Shown one piece after another: positions 56,763-64,000 of a stretch of 64,000 nt of DNA. Every line of letters begins with the position of its first letter. Positions within the stretch are counted from its first letter, which is position 1. The notes beneath the pieces are model-generated. The model worked only from the letters and a program-made list of their open reading frames with translations. It was not told the origin of the DNA and searched no databases. The position numbers and the translations under genes were made by a program. This DNA is from Pseudomonas sp. R4-35-07 (GTDB lineage: Bacteria > Pseudomonadota > Gammaproteobacteria > Pseudomonadales > Pseudomonadaceae). The stretch is from NCBI RefSeq assembly GCF_003852235.1, contig NZ_CP027732.1, positions 2,790,001-2,854,000 on the forward strand. Direction: 5' to 3'.

Positions 56763-59294
56763 TCACTGCGGTGGTTTGGCGCCCAGCTTGTCCCACATCT
56801 TCTTGCTGATCTTCTGTCGATTGGCATAGCCGGCCCAGGGGTCGGTCTTCAAACTCTGCAAGCGTTCGTGCAGGTTGGCGACTGTCCATTGCTGGGAACT
56901 GCGCAATCCATTCAACTCCTCCCGGCTGACCGGTACCGAAACCGGCAGGCCGGGCCGCGCCCGCACGGAGTAAGCGGCAACCGTACTGGCGCCCCGGGCG
57001 TTGCGCAGATAATCGATGAAGATTTTGCCCACGCGGTTTTTCGGGCCGCTGGTGGCCGTGAAGCGCTCGGGCAGTTGCTGGGTCATGAATTGGGCGATGG
57101 CCTTGGCGAAGGCTTTCACGCTGTCCCAGTCGTCTCGCCGGGCCAGCGGTACGATCAGGTGCAAGCCTTTGCCACCGCTGGTTTTGACGAAGGCCTGCAA
57201 GCCCAATTCATCCAGCACCGAGAGGGTCAGTTGCGCAGCTTCCAGCATGGCCTTCCAGGGCAGGGCGGGGTCCGGGTCGAGGTCGAGTACGAACAGGTCG
57301 GGGGTTTCGATCTTGTCCGTGGTGGCGCCCCAGGTGTGCAGCTCGACCGTGCCCATTTGCACGGCGCCGACCAGGGCGTCTGCAGTGTCTATTTCCATCA
57401 GGCGTGCATGGCCGGGGTCCAGGGCCTGGTCCAGTTGCTTGATGTGCGGGATCGTCATGCGTTCGATGTGCTTCTGGAAGAACTGTTCGCCTTCGATGCC
57501 CTCCGGCGCCCTGAGCAGCGACACGGGCCGGTTGCGCAGGAACGGCAGGATCCATGCGCTGGTGTCGGCGTAGAACTGTGCCAGTTGCTGCTTTTGCGTA
57601 CCGCTCTGCTTGTCGATGACGCGATCAGGGTGGGTGATTTTCAGGTCCTTCACGGTTTTCACCTCCTTCTCGGTTTTTTTCGCCGCCGGCGCCTTGACCG
57701 ATTTGGCCGCGCGCGGCAGTTCGTGAATGATCTGCGCGGCGGGCTTGTCGGTGCGCATGCCCACAAACGCGGCCTGGCGCACCACGCCTTCACGGGTCCA
57801 TTCGGCAAATTGCACCTCGCCGACCAGGCTCGGCTCGACCCAGTGCACGCCACGCGCCTGGGCGCTGGTCAACGGCTTTTGCAGTGGCGAGTCGTCACGT
57901 TCGAGCGCGGTGAGCTTGGTGTAGATGGCTTTCAGTGACGCCTGGTCGAAGCCGGTGCCCACACGTCCGGCGTATACCAGCCCGGCGTCGTCGTTGACCG
58001 CCAACAGCAGCGCGCCAAACCCGGTGCGCGAGCCTTGGGGGCGGGTATAACCGACAATCACAAACTCCTGGCGCAAGCGGCATTTGAGCTTGATCCAGTC
58101 GTCACTGCGCCTGGACACGTAAGGGCTGCCGGCACGCTTGCCGATGACGCCTTCCAGGGCCAGGTCGCAGGCGCTTTCGAAAATGTCGCGGTGGTTGGCC
58201 GCAAACGCTTCGGAGAAGCGCAGCAGCTTGCTCTTGCTGGCGGACAGCGCGGATTTGAGCGCGGCGCGACGCGTTTCGACCGGGTCTTCGCGCTGATCGC
58301 GGCCATTCAGAAAGGGCGCGTCGAACAGGTAATAGACGATGTCGAGGCTGCGGCCGATGTCGAAGGCATTCTGCAACGCCTGGAAATCCGGCAGGCCGTC
58401 GCCGTTGAGGCTGACCACCTCGCCGTCCAGCCAGCTGTCCTTGAGCTTGAGCGCTTGCAAAGCCTTGGCCTGACGCGGCAGGCGCTCGGTCCAGTCGTGC
58501 CCGTTGCGGGTGAACAGGCGCACTTCACCTCCTTGGATGCGCGCGAGGATGCGGTAACCGTCGAACTTGATCTCGTACTGCCAGTCACCTTCCGGTGCCC
58601 GATCGACCAGGGTGGCCAGTTGCGGGGAGAACTGCTCGGGCACGGCGGTGGCCTGCTTGCGCGTGCTCGCCTTGGGAGCAGCCTTGGCTGCCGCTTTGGT
58701 TTTCGCCTGAGCCTTGGCCTTGGGCTTGCCGACCACCGCGTCGCTCAGCACGCTGGCGGGTTCGGCCTGGACGATATCGTATTCGGCGATGGGCCGTGCC
58801 TGCTGGTCTTTTTCCTTGATCAGCAGCCATTGTTGCTTGTCGCCGCTGCCCTTGAGCCGGGTGCGCACCAAGGTCCAGTCCCCCGAGAGTTTTTCGCCGA
58901 CCAGGCTGAATTTGAGTTTGCCGGCCGCGTAGGCCTTGTGCGGATCGTCATGGGGTTGCCAGATGCCGCGGTCCCACACGATGACATCCCCGGCGCCGTA
59001 TTGGCCGGCGGGAATACTGCCCTCGAAGCCACCGTAACTCAGTGGGTGGTCTTCAACGTGGACCGCCAGGCGCTTCTGGCTCGGGTCCAGGCTCGGGCCT
59101 TTGGGCACCGCCCAGCTCAACAGCACGCCGTCGAGTTCCAGGCGAAAGTCATAGTGCAGGTTACGCGCGTCATGCTTCTGGATCACAAAGCTCAGGGCCG
59201 AGGCTTTGCGCTTGCCGGCCGGTGAGTCGCCGGCGGGTTCGGCGGTAATCCCGAAGTCGCGTTTACGGTTGTACTCGCTCAGGGGCTTTGCCAT
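56763..59294 (-). CDS. ligD: DNA ligase D (non-homologous end joining)
   Basis: An 843-residue three-domain enzyme. The 3'-phosphoesterase domain (about 30-185) has KHDARNLHYDFRLE and VEDHPLSYGGFEGSIP. An Ala/Lys linker follows (about 190-220). The ATP-dependent ligase domain (about 225-525) has nucleotidyl-lysine Lys243 in YEIKFDGYR. The polymerase/primase domain (about 550-835) has LFVLDLDPDP with catalytic aspartates. PE-LIG-POL is the Pseudomonas order. The start follows GGAGAACGAC. It lies 24 bases after ku, with which it acts to repair double-strand breaks. Confidence 0.97.
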   Translation of the reverse strand: MAKPLSEYNRKRDFGITAEPAGDSPAGKRKASALSFVIQKHDARNLHYDFRLELDGVLLSWAVPKGPSLDPSQKRLAVHVEDHPLSYGGFEGSIPAGQYGAGDVIVWDRGIWQPHDDPHKAYAAGKLKFSLVGEKLSGDWTLVRTRLKGSGDKQQWLLIKEKDQQARPIAEYDIVQAEPASVLSDAVVGKPKAKAQAKTKAAAKAAPKASTRKQATAVPEQFSPQLATLVDRAPEGDWQYEIKFDGYRILARIQGGEVRLFTRNGHDWTERLPRQAKALQALKLKDSWLDGEVVSLNGDGLPDFQALQNAFDIGRSLDIVYYLFDAPFLNGRDQREDPVETRRAALKSALSASKSKLLRFSEAFAANHRDIFESACDLALEGVIGKRAGSPYVSRRSDDWIKLKCRLRQEFVIVGYTRPQGSRTGFGALLLAVNDDAGLVYAGRVGTGFDQASLKAIYTKLTALERDDSPLQKPLTSAQARGVHWVEPSLVGEVQFAEWTREGVVRQAAFVGMRTDKPAAQIIHELPRAAKSVKAPAAKKTEKEVKTVKDLKITHPDRVIDKQSGTQKQQLAQFYADTSAWILPFLRNRPVSLLRAPEGIEGEQFFQKHIERMTIPHIKQLDQALDPGHARLMEIDTADALVGAVQMGTVELHTWGATTDKIETPDLFVLDLDPDPALPWKAMLEAAQLTLSVLDELGLQAFVKTSGGKGLHLIVPLARRDDWDSVKAFAKAIAQFMTQQLPERFTATSGPKNRVGKIFIDYLRNARGASTVAAYSVRARPGLPVSVPVSREELNGLRSSQQWTVANLHERLQSLKTDPWAGYANRQKISKKMWDKLGAKPPQ

Positions 59295-59318
59295 GTCGTT
59301 CTCCAGCCAATGGCAGGC

Positions 59319-60158
59319 TCAAGAGGCCTTTTTGTTGGATTTCTTCGCAGCGGGTTTTTTCGCCGCAGGTTTGCCCGCCAAGCTGCGCTTGAGCAGTTCC
59401 GTCAGGTCGATCACATCGGCCGATTTGCGCTCTTCGCTGCCTTCGGTCGATTCCACGTCTTCGATCTTGCCGGCCTTGGCCTTTTTCTCCACCAGCGCCA
59501 TGATTTTTTCCTGGAAACTGTCGCGGTATTCCTCGGGTTGCCAGTCGGCGCTCATGTCTTCCACCAGGCGCTTGGCCATGTCCAACTCGCCCTTGGCCAG
59601 GGTGGGTTTGGTCACATCGCTGCCAAGTTCCAGCTCATCCAGGCTGCGCACCTCGGCGGGCCAGCGCAGCATGACCAGCACCAGGGCCGACTCCAGCGGC
59701 ATCAATGCGGCAAGATGCTGCTTGGTATGCAACACCACATTGGCCAGGGCGACCTTGCCGGTTTTCTTCAGGGTTTCGCGCAGTAGCGCGTAGACCTTGC
59801 CGCCGCGTTTATCCGGGGCCAGGAAGTAGGGCGTGTCGATGTTTTGCAGGGGGATCTGGTCGCTGGCGACAAAGGCGATGATTTCGATGGTTTGGGTCGA
59901 TTTGGGGTGGGCTGAGCGGATCTCATCTTCGCTGAGCACCACGTAGCGGCCTTTTTCGTAAGCTACGCCCTTGACGATATTTTCCTTGGTGATTTCCTTG
60001 CCCGTGGCCTTGTTGATGCGCTTGTAGCCCACCGGGTCCATGCTGCGTTTGTCCAGCCAGTCAAAATCGACGCCTTGGGCAGACGTCGCCGACACCAGCG
60101 ACACCGGGATGTGAACCAAACCGAAACTGATGGCGCCTTTCCAGATTGCCCGGGGCAT
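59319..60158 (-). CDS. ku: Ku protein (non-homologous end joining)
   Basis: A 279-residue bacterial Ku homodimer subunit that binds DNA ends and recruits LigD. It opens WKGAISFGLVHIPVSLVSA and contains YEKGRYVVLSEDEI and the C-terminal LigD-binding part. The extreme C-terminus is a Lys/Ala-rich tail (KPAAKKPAAKK), typical of Ku proteins that contact DNA. The start follows GGAGATGCACTT. First gene of the ku-ligD operon. Confidence 0.97.
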   Translation of the reverse strand: MPRAIWKGAISFGLVHIPVSLVSATSAQGVDFDWLDKRSMDPVGYKRINKATGKEITKENIVKGVAYEKGRYVVLSEDEIRSAHPKSTQTIEIIAFVASDQIPLQNIDTPYFLAPDKRGGKVYALLRETLKKTGKVALANVVLHTKQHLAALMPLESALVLVMLRWPAEVRSLDELELGSDVTKPTLAKGELDMAKRLVEDMSADWQPEEYRDSFQEKIMALVEKKAKAGKIEDVESTEGSEERKSADVIDLTELLKRSLAGKPAAKKPAAKKSNKKAS

Positions 60159-60344
60159 AAGTGCATCTCCTACAAAGATAAGTCTGTGTTCTGGTGACTC
60201 GTGGGCCTGGGCAAAAGTTTCGGCGAGCGGATGCTCGGACAGATCGTGTTACACCTGATGAGCAACTATTTAATGTCGCCAGACGAACCCCTGGGGTAGC
60301 GTGTTATCGAAAGCACGTACTCCTCGGCATAGAGAGGCATCGTC

Positions 60345-60671
60345 ATGAACCGTTATGTGCGTCATCTTGCAGCGCTGGTTGCAGTACTGGCCTCGGCCCT
60401 GGCCCTGGCTCCACTGACCCAGGCGCAGAACCTGCCGGGTCGTTACGACTCCAACAACAGCCCTATTCACCGGGCCAACCCCAACAGCATGCAGGGCACC
60501 CAGCCCAATACCCCGGCCGTTCGCGGTATCCAGACCGCGCCGACCCAACCTCGGCCCACCTTGGAAAACGGCGGGATCGGCAACAGTTATCCCAAGCGTG
60601 ACGCCGCGCCCAGTCGCCCGAATACCGAAACCAAAGCTCCCACCTATGATGCCAACGGCAATCGCCGGTAA
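60345..60671 (+). CDS. Secreted small hypothetical protein, Asn/Pro-rich
   Basis: A 108-residue protein with a signal peptide (about residues 1-27, ending TQAQ). The mature part is low-complexity and rich in Asn, Pro, Thr and Arg (NSPIHRANPNSMQGTQPN and later), so it is probably unstructured. The ATG follows AGAGAGGCATCGTC. It lies 11 bases before the sugar-dehydrogenase gene and may share its transcript. No family recognised. Confidence 0.65.
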   Translation: MNRYVRHLAALVAVLASALALAPLTQAQNLPGRYDSNNSPIHRANPNSMQGTQPNTPAVRGIQTAPTQPRPTLENGGIGNSYPKRDAAPSRPNTETKAPTYDANGNRR

Positions 60672-60682
60672 GGATCCGTCTT

Positions 60683-61840
60683 ATGTTTCTACGCAAAACC
60701 CTGCTAGCCGCTCTTTGCGCAACCACGCTGCTGCCAATGGCTGCGGTTCAAGCCGCCGATGCCCAACAGTTTCCCAGTGAACAAGGCAGCATCACTGCGA
60801 CGCCGGTCGCCAAGGGCCTGAATCGCCCCTGGGCGGTGGCATTCCTGCCGGACAGGCAAGGTTTCCTGGTGACCGAGCTTCCCGGCCAGCTGCGCTTTGT
60901 CAGCCCGGACGGCAAGCTGTCCGCGCCGTTGACCGGCGTGCCCCAGGTTTGGGCCAAGGGGCAGGGCGGTTTGCTTGATGTGGTGCTGTCGCCCGACTTC
61001 AAGCAAGACCGCATGGTCTACCTGTCGTACGCCGAAGGGGGCGGCCAGGACGGCAAGGCCGGGACCGCCGTGGGGCGAGGGCGCCTGGCCGATGACTTGA
61101 GCGGCTTGAAGGACTTCACGGTGATCCTGCGCCAGGAGCCCAAGCTGTCCACCGGCAACCACTTCGGCTCGCGCCTGGCGTTTGACCGTGACGGCTACCT
61201 GTTCGTGACCCTGGGCGAAAACAATGTGCGGCCCACCGCCCAGGACCTGGACAAGCTGCAAGGTAAAGTCGTACGCATTTATCCGGATGGTCGCGTACCC
61301 GACGACAACCCGTTTGTTGGCCAGCCTGGGGTACGCCCCGAGATCTGGTCCTACGGCCAACGCAACCCACAGGGCCTGGCGTTGAACCCCTGGAGCGGGA
61401 CGATCTGGGAAAACGAACATGGGCCACGGGGCGGTGATGAAATCAACATCATCGAACGCGGCAAGAACTACGGCTGGCCGCTGGCGACGCACGGCATCAA
61501 CTATTCCCTCACGCCGATTCCCGAGGCGAAGGGCAAGACCGCTGAAGGCACCGTGGCGCCGCACCATGTGTGGGAGAAATCACCAGCGATCAGTGGCATG
61601 GCGTTCTACGACGCCGACCGTTTCAAGGCCTGGCAGCACAACCTGTTTATCGGCGCGCTGGCCAGCAAAGAGCTGATCCGGCTGCAGTTCGATGGCGACA
61701 AGGTCGTCCATGAAGAACGTCTGCTGGGTGATTTGAACGCGCGGATTCGCGATGTGCGGCAGGGGCCGGATGGCTATCTGTATGTGCTCACGGATGAGGA
61801 TGATGGGGTGCTGTATCGAGTTGGGCTGAATCAGGACTGA
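60683..61840 (+). CDS. PQQ-dependent sugar dehydrogenase (aldose dehydrogenase type)
   Basis: A 385-residue periplasmic beta-propeller of the GSDH/YliI family. The signal peptide is about residues 1-24. Typical propeller stretches are LNRPWAVAFLPD, GQGGLLDVVLSPDF, NHFGSRLAFDRDGYLFVTLGE, YGQRNPQGLALNP and WENEHGPRGGDEINII (calcium/PQQ site). It oxidises aldose sugars with PQQ. It is followed by a long inverted repeat and a convergent DUF1348 gene. Confidence 0.92.
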   Translation: MFLRKTLLAALCATTLLPMAAVQAADAQQFPSEQGSITATPVAKGLNRPWAVAFLPDRQGFLVTELPGQLRFVSPDGKLSAPLTGVPQVWAKGQGGLLDVVLSPDFKQDRMVYLSYAEGGGQDGKAGTAVGRGRLADDLSGLKDFTVILRQEPKLSTGNHFGSRLAFDRDGYLFVTLGENNVRPTAQDLDKLQGKVVRIYPDGRVPDDNPFVGQPGVRPEIWSYGQRNPQGLALNPWSGTIWENEHGPRGGDEINIIERGKNYGWPLATHGINYSLTPIPEAKGKTAEGTVAPHHVWEKSPAISGMAFYDADRFKAWQHNLFIGALASKELIRLQFDGDKVVHEERLLGDLNARIRDVRQGPDGYLYVLTDEDDGVLYRVGLNQD

Positions 61841-61854
61841 GTAACAGCCGCGCG

Positions 61855-61971
61855 GATCGTTCCCACGCTCCCGCGTGGGAATGCAGCCCCTGACGCTCCG
61901 CGTCACCTGTGTGTATTAGGGACGCGGAGCGTCCCGGGAGGCATTCCCACGCGGAGCGTGGGAACGATCGG
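61855..61971. repeat. Long imperfect inverted repeat of a second repeat family
   Basis: About 50-base arms, nearly perfect complements, containing GATCGTTCCCACGCTC...GCGTGGGAATGC and GACGCTCCGCGTC. They are separated by a 15-17 base loop around TGTGTGTATTAG. It is unrelated to the GTGGGAGG REPIN family and lies between two convergent genes, where it could fold as a very strong hairpin in either transcript. Confidence 0.85.
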
Positions 61972-61972
61972 G

Positions 61973-62452
61973 CTACAGACTTAATTCGGACAACCCCGGA
62001 TGATCATCCGGACGCCGCCCCAGCGGCCAGTGGAACTTGCGTTCACTTTCCTTGATCGGCAAATCGTTGATGCAGGCAAAGCGATTGGTCATCAGGCCGT
62101 TTTCGTCAAACTCCCAGTTTTCATTACCGTACGAACGAAACCAGTTACCGGAGTCATCGTGCCACTCATAGGCATAGCGCACGGCGATGCGGTTGCCGGT
62201 GAAGGCCCATAGTTCTTTGATCAGTCGGTAATCCAGCTCTTTGGCCCATTTGCGCGTGAGGAAGCCCTTGGCCTCTTCGCGGTTATGGGCGAACTCGGCG
62301 CGGTTGCGCCACTGGGTGTCCAATGTGTAAGCCAGCGACACCCGTTGCGGGTCGCGTGAGTTCCAGCCGTCTTCGGCCAGGCGCACTTTTTCAATCGCCG
62401 ACTCGCGGGTAAAGGGCGGTAGTGGTGGGCGGACTTCTGGGTTAGAGGACAT
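61973..62452 (-). CDS. DUF1348 (NTF2-like) protein
   Basis: A 159-residue protein of the SnoaL/NTF2 fold. [24 protein letters not shown] opens the cone fold, and [35 protein letters not shown] and [20 protein letters not shown] are typical DUF1348 sequence. The stop codon lies 2 bases from the inverted repeat. It is downstream of, and in the same direction as, the TetR regulator gene, 42 bases away, so it is probably regulated by it. Function unknown. Confidence 0.9.
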   Translation of the reverse strand: MSSNPEVRPPLPPFTRESAIEKVRLAEDGWNSRDPQRVSLAYTLDTQWRNRAEFAHNREEAKGFLTRKWAKELDYRLIKELWAFTGNRIAVRYAYEWHDDSGNWFRSYGNENWEFDENGLMTNRFACINDLPIKESERKFHWPLGRRPDDHPGLSELSL

Positions 62453-62494
62453 GGAACGGCTCCTGAAAAGTTATGAAAGTGCATCGACAGTAGT

Positions 62495-63058
62495 TCAAAG
62501 CCCCAATAGGGTCCGCGCCATCGCTTGCGCAGTATCGGCAGCCGTTGAATCGCCCATCACCAGGGCAACGGTAATGGCGCCATCGATCAGGATCAGCAGC
62601 TGCGCGGCCTGCCGCTTCGGATCGGGGGTGCCATGGGCTTGACACAGTTCAAGCGCGTACTCGAACAGTTTCTGTTTGTGAGCCTTGGCCAGCAGGCGTA
62701 CCGGGGCTTGCGCGTTGCCGGTTTCGCCACTGGTATTGATAAAGGCGCAGCCGCGAAAATCCGCCGAGTCGAACCAGATTTTCAGCGCGCTGAACAGCGC
62801 CAGCAGGCGCTCGCCGCTGTCTTCATGGCGCTCGACTTGCGTGCGCAGCCAGCGCATCCAGCGTTCGTCGCGGCGCTGCAGGGCGGCAATCACCAGTTCA
62901 TCCTTGTTGCTGAAGTAGCGATAAATGCTTTTTCTCGAGACGCCGGCGGTTTTCACCAGCAAGTCCATGCCGGTGGCGGCGATGCCGTGGCGATAAATCA
63001 ACTTCTCGGTGACGTCGAGAATAATATCGCGGGTTTCATTAAGAGTCATATCGTTCAT
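62495..63058 (-). CDS. TetR-family transcriptional regulator
   Basis: A 187-residue regulator. The N-terminal HTH (about residues 10-55) reads LIYRHGIAATGMDLLVKTAGVSRKSIYRYFSNKDELV. The C-terminal ligand domain is all-helical and includes FRGCAFINTSGETG, common in the AcrR subgroup. A perfect palindrome lies 13 bases upstream of its start, indicating autoregulation. The DUF1348 gene follows it in the same direction and is the likely target. Confidence 0.93.
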   Translation of the reverse strand: MNDMTLNETRDIILDVTEKLIYRHGIAATGMDLLVKTAGVSRKSIYRYFSNKDELVIAALQRRDERWMRWLRTQVERHEDSGERLLALFSALKIWFDSADFRGCAFINTSGETGNAQAPVRLLAKAHKQKLFEYALELCQAHGTPDPKRQAAQLLILIDGAITVALVMGDSTAADTAQAMARTLLGL

Positions 63059-63070
63059 GCCTCAGACAGT

Positions 63071-63084
63071 AGAACGATCGTTCT
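63071..63084. promoter_or_regulatory. Probable TetR operator
   Basis: AGAACGATCGTTCT is a perfect 14-base palindrome just upstream of the tetR start and about 100 bases from the divergent pssA start. Palindromes of this size and place are typical autoregulatory sites for TetR-family repressors. Confidence 0.65.
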
Positions 63085-63183
63085 TCTTGGTCAATGGATA
63101 TTTTTCCCTGTGCGCCGACGAGACCTGAGCACCCCCATGGTGTAAGCTTTGGGCCTCTTCGGATTCGACCCATTGCGAGCCTT

Positions 63184-64000
63184 ATGCCGTCGTTCTTCAA
63201 ACGCTCCCTGTTGCCTAAACTGCGCGGTTTCCCGCTGTCCACCGATGCCATCGAGGTGCTGCCCAGCGCCGATGCCTATCGGCGTTGCCTGTTGGAGAAA
63301 ATCCCCCAGGCCACCCGGCGCATCTACATCGTTGCGTTGTACTTGCAGCAGGATGAGGCGGGGCAGGAGATCTACGACGCGTTGCACGCCGCCAAAGCCG
63401 CACGGCCGGCGTTGGACATCGTCGTGGTGGTCGACTGGCTGCGCGCCCAGCGTGGCCTGATCGGCGCCGGTAAGCAGCCGGGCAATAGCGCCTGGTACCA
63501 AGCCATGACCCAGGGTCACGCCAGTGAAGTGCCGGTGTACGGCGTGCCGGTGCAAACCCGCGAGCTGTTCGGCGTGCTGCACCTCAAGGGTTTTGTGATC
63601 GACGACACGGTGCTGTACAGCGGCGCCAGCCTGAACAACGTGTACTTGCACAAATTCGACAAGTACCGCTTCGACCGTTATCACCTGATCCACAGCCAGG
63701 CGCTGGCCGACTCCATGCAGCACCTGGTGGAACATGGCCTGGTCGCGTCCAAGGCGGTGCATCGCCTCGACCTGCCCAACCCGCCCACCACCCGCAGCCT
63801 GCGCAATGACATCGGCGACCTGCGCAGCCGCCTCAAGCATGCGGCGTATGACACCAGTGCCGGGCAGTTGCCCAATGGGCACTTGCAGGTCAGCCCCTTA
63901 CTCGGTGTCGGCAAAAACAACCCGCTCAGCCGGGTGATCCTCGAGCTGATCGCCAGCGCCCAGCAGCAACTGACTATCTGCACGCCGTACTTCAACCTGC
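63184..64000 (+). CDS. pssA: CDP-diacylglycerol-serine O-phosphatidyltransferase (partial)
   Basis: The first 272 residues of a phospholipase-D-superfamily enzyme that makes phosphatidylserine, precursor of phosphatidylethanolamine; the gene runs off the window. The first HKD motif is HLKGFVIDD (His-x-Lys-x4-Asp), followed by YSGASLNNVYLHKFDKYRFDR. The N-terminus (LPKLRGFPLSTDAIEVLPSADAYR) matches the E. coli-type PssA. The ribosome site is weak. The second HKD motif should lie beyond the window. Confidence 0.92.
   Translation, partial: MPSFFKRSLLPKLRGFPLSTDAIEVLPSADAYRRCLLEKIPQATRRIYIVALYLQQDEAGQEIYDALHAAKAARPALDIVVVVDWLRAQRGLIGAGKQPGNSAWYQAMTQGHASEVPVYGVPVQTRELFGVLHLKGFVIDDTVLYSGASLNNVYLHKFDKYRFDRYHLIHSQALADSMQHLVEHGLVASKAVHRLDLPNPPTTRSLRNDIGDLRSRLKHAAYDTSAGQLPNGHLQVSPLLGVGKNNPLSRVILELIASAQQQLTICTPYFNL

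Overview
The window looks like chromosomal DNA of a fluorescent pseudomonad (Pseudomonas fluorescens group). It is GC-rich with strongly G/C-biased third codon positions. Eight intact REPIN-type inverted repeats built on GTGGGAGGGGGCTTGC are scattered between operons. The run yejABEF-mltD-gloB-methyltransferase-rnhA-dnaQ has the gene order I recall from P. aeruginosa. I see no tRNA, rRNA, CRISPR array, prophage or replication origin. The only clear mobile element is one IS110-family insertion sequence sitting inside a REP sequence.

Layout. 1-3.7 kb: tail of an unidentified gene, a two-component system on the minus strand, a conserved membrane protein and a 25-residue membrane peptide. 3.8-17.8 kb: a complete-looking myo-inositol locus, with repressor iolR on the minus strand, then iolC(-DUF2090)-iolE-iolB-iolI-iolD-iolG, an IolW-like oxidoreductase, a 58-residue ORF and a sugar ABC importer. 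18-24.9 kb: a DksA-like protein with a degenerate zinc finger, a chemoreceptor, several small orphan proteins, an orphan betaine-type binding protein and a GNAT enzyme. 24.9-29 kb: a candidate small RNA, a Nudix hydrolase, a Gfo/Idh oxidoreductase, an RNase T2 and a LysE exporter convergent with an AraC regulator. 29-41 kb: peptide ABC importer (yejFEB and two tandem yejA-type binding proteins), mltD, gloB, a methyltransferase, rnhA and dnaQ. 41-42.7 kb: the IS110 element. 42.7-53.9 kb: chemoreceptor, uppP, DUF1294, a LysR/azoR pair, hydrolase, two MFS transporters and a YbiT-type ABC-F ATPase. 54-64 kb: Wzz-like protein, LpxO-like hydroxylase, the ligD-ku end-joining pair, a sugar dehydrogenase, a DUF1348 protein, a TetR regulator with a perfect palindromic operator, and the start of pssA.

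How the genes work together. The inositol locus encodes uptake and nearly all steps from myo-inositol to the aldolase products. The aldolase step is probably supplied by the DUF2090 half of IolC. Both predicted promoters carry a GGAA-N6-TTCC palindrome, which fits IolR repression. Seven sites just upstream of translation starts match AAnAAnAA, the Hfq/Crc catabolite-repression motif.

The most interesting element is the IS110 insertion. Its 245-bp non-coding left end holds one short sequence identical to the left genomic flank and another identical to the element's own right end. That is the arrangement expected of the target and donor guides of a bridge RNA. Other leads are a compact candidate sRNA near 25.2 kb and conserved-looking short ORFs at 3606 and 13926.
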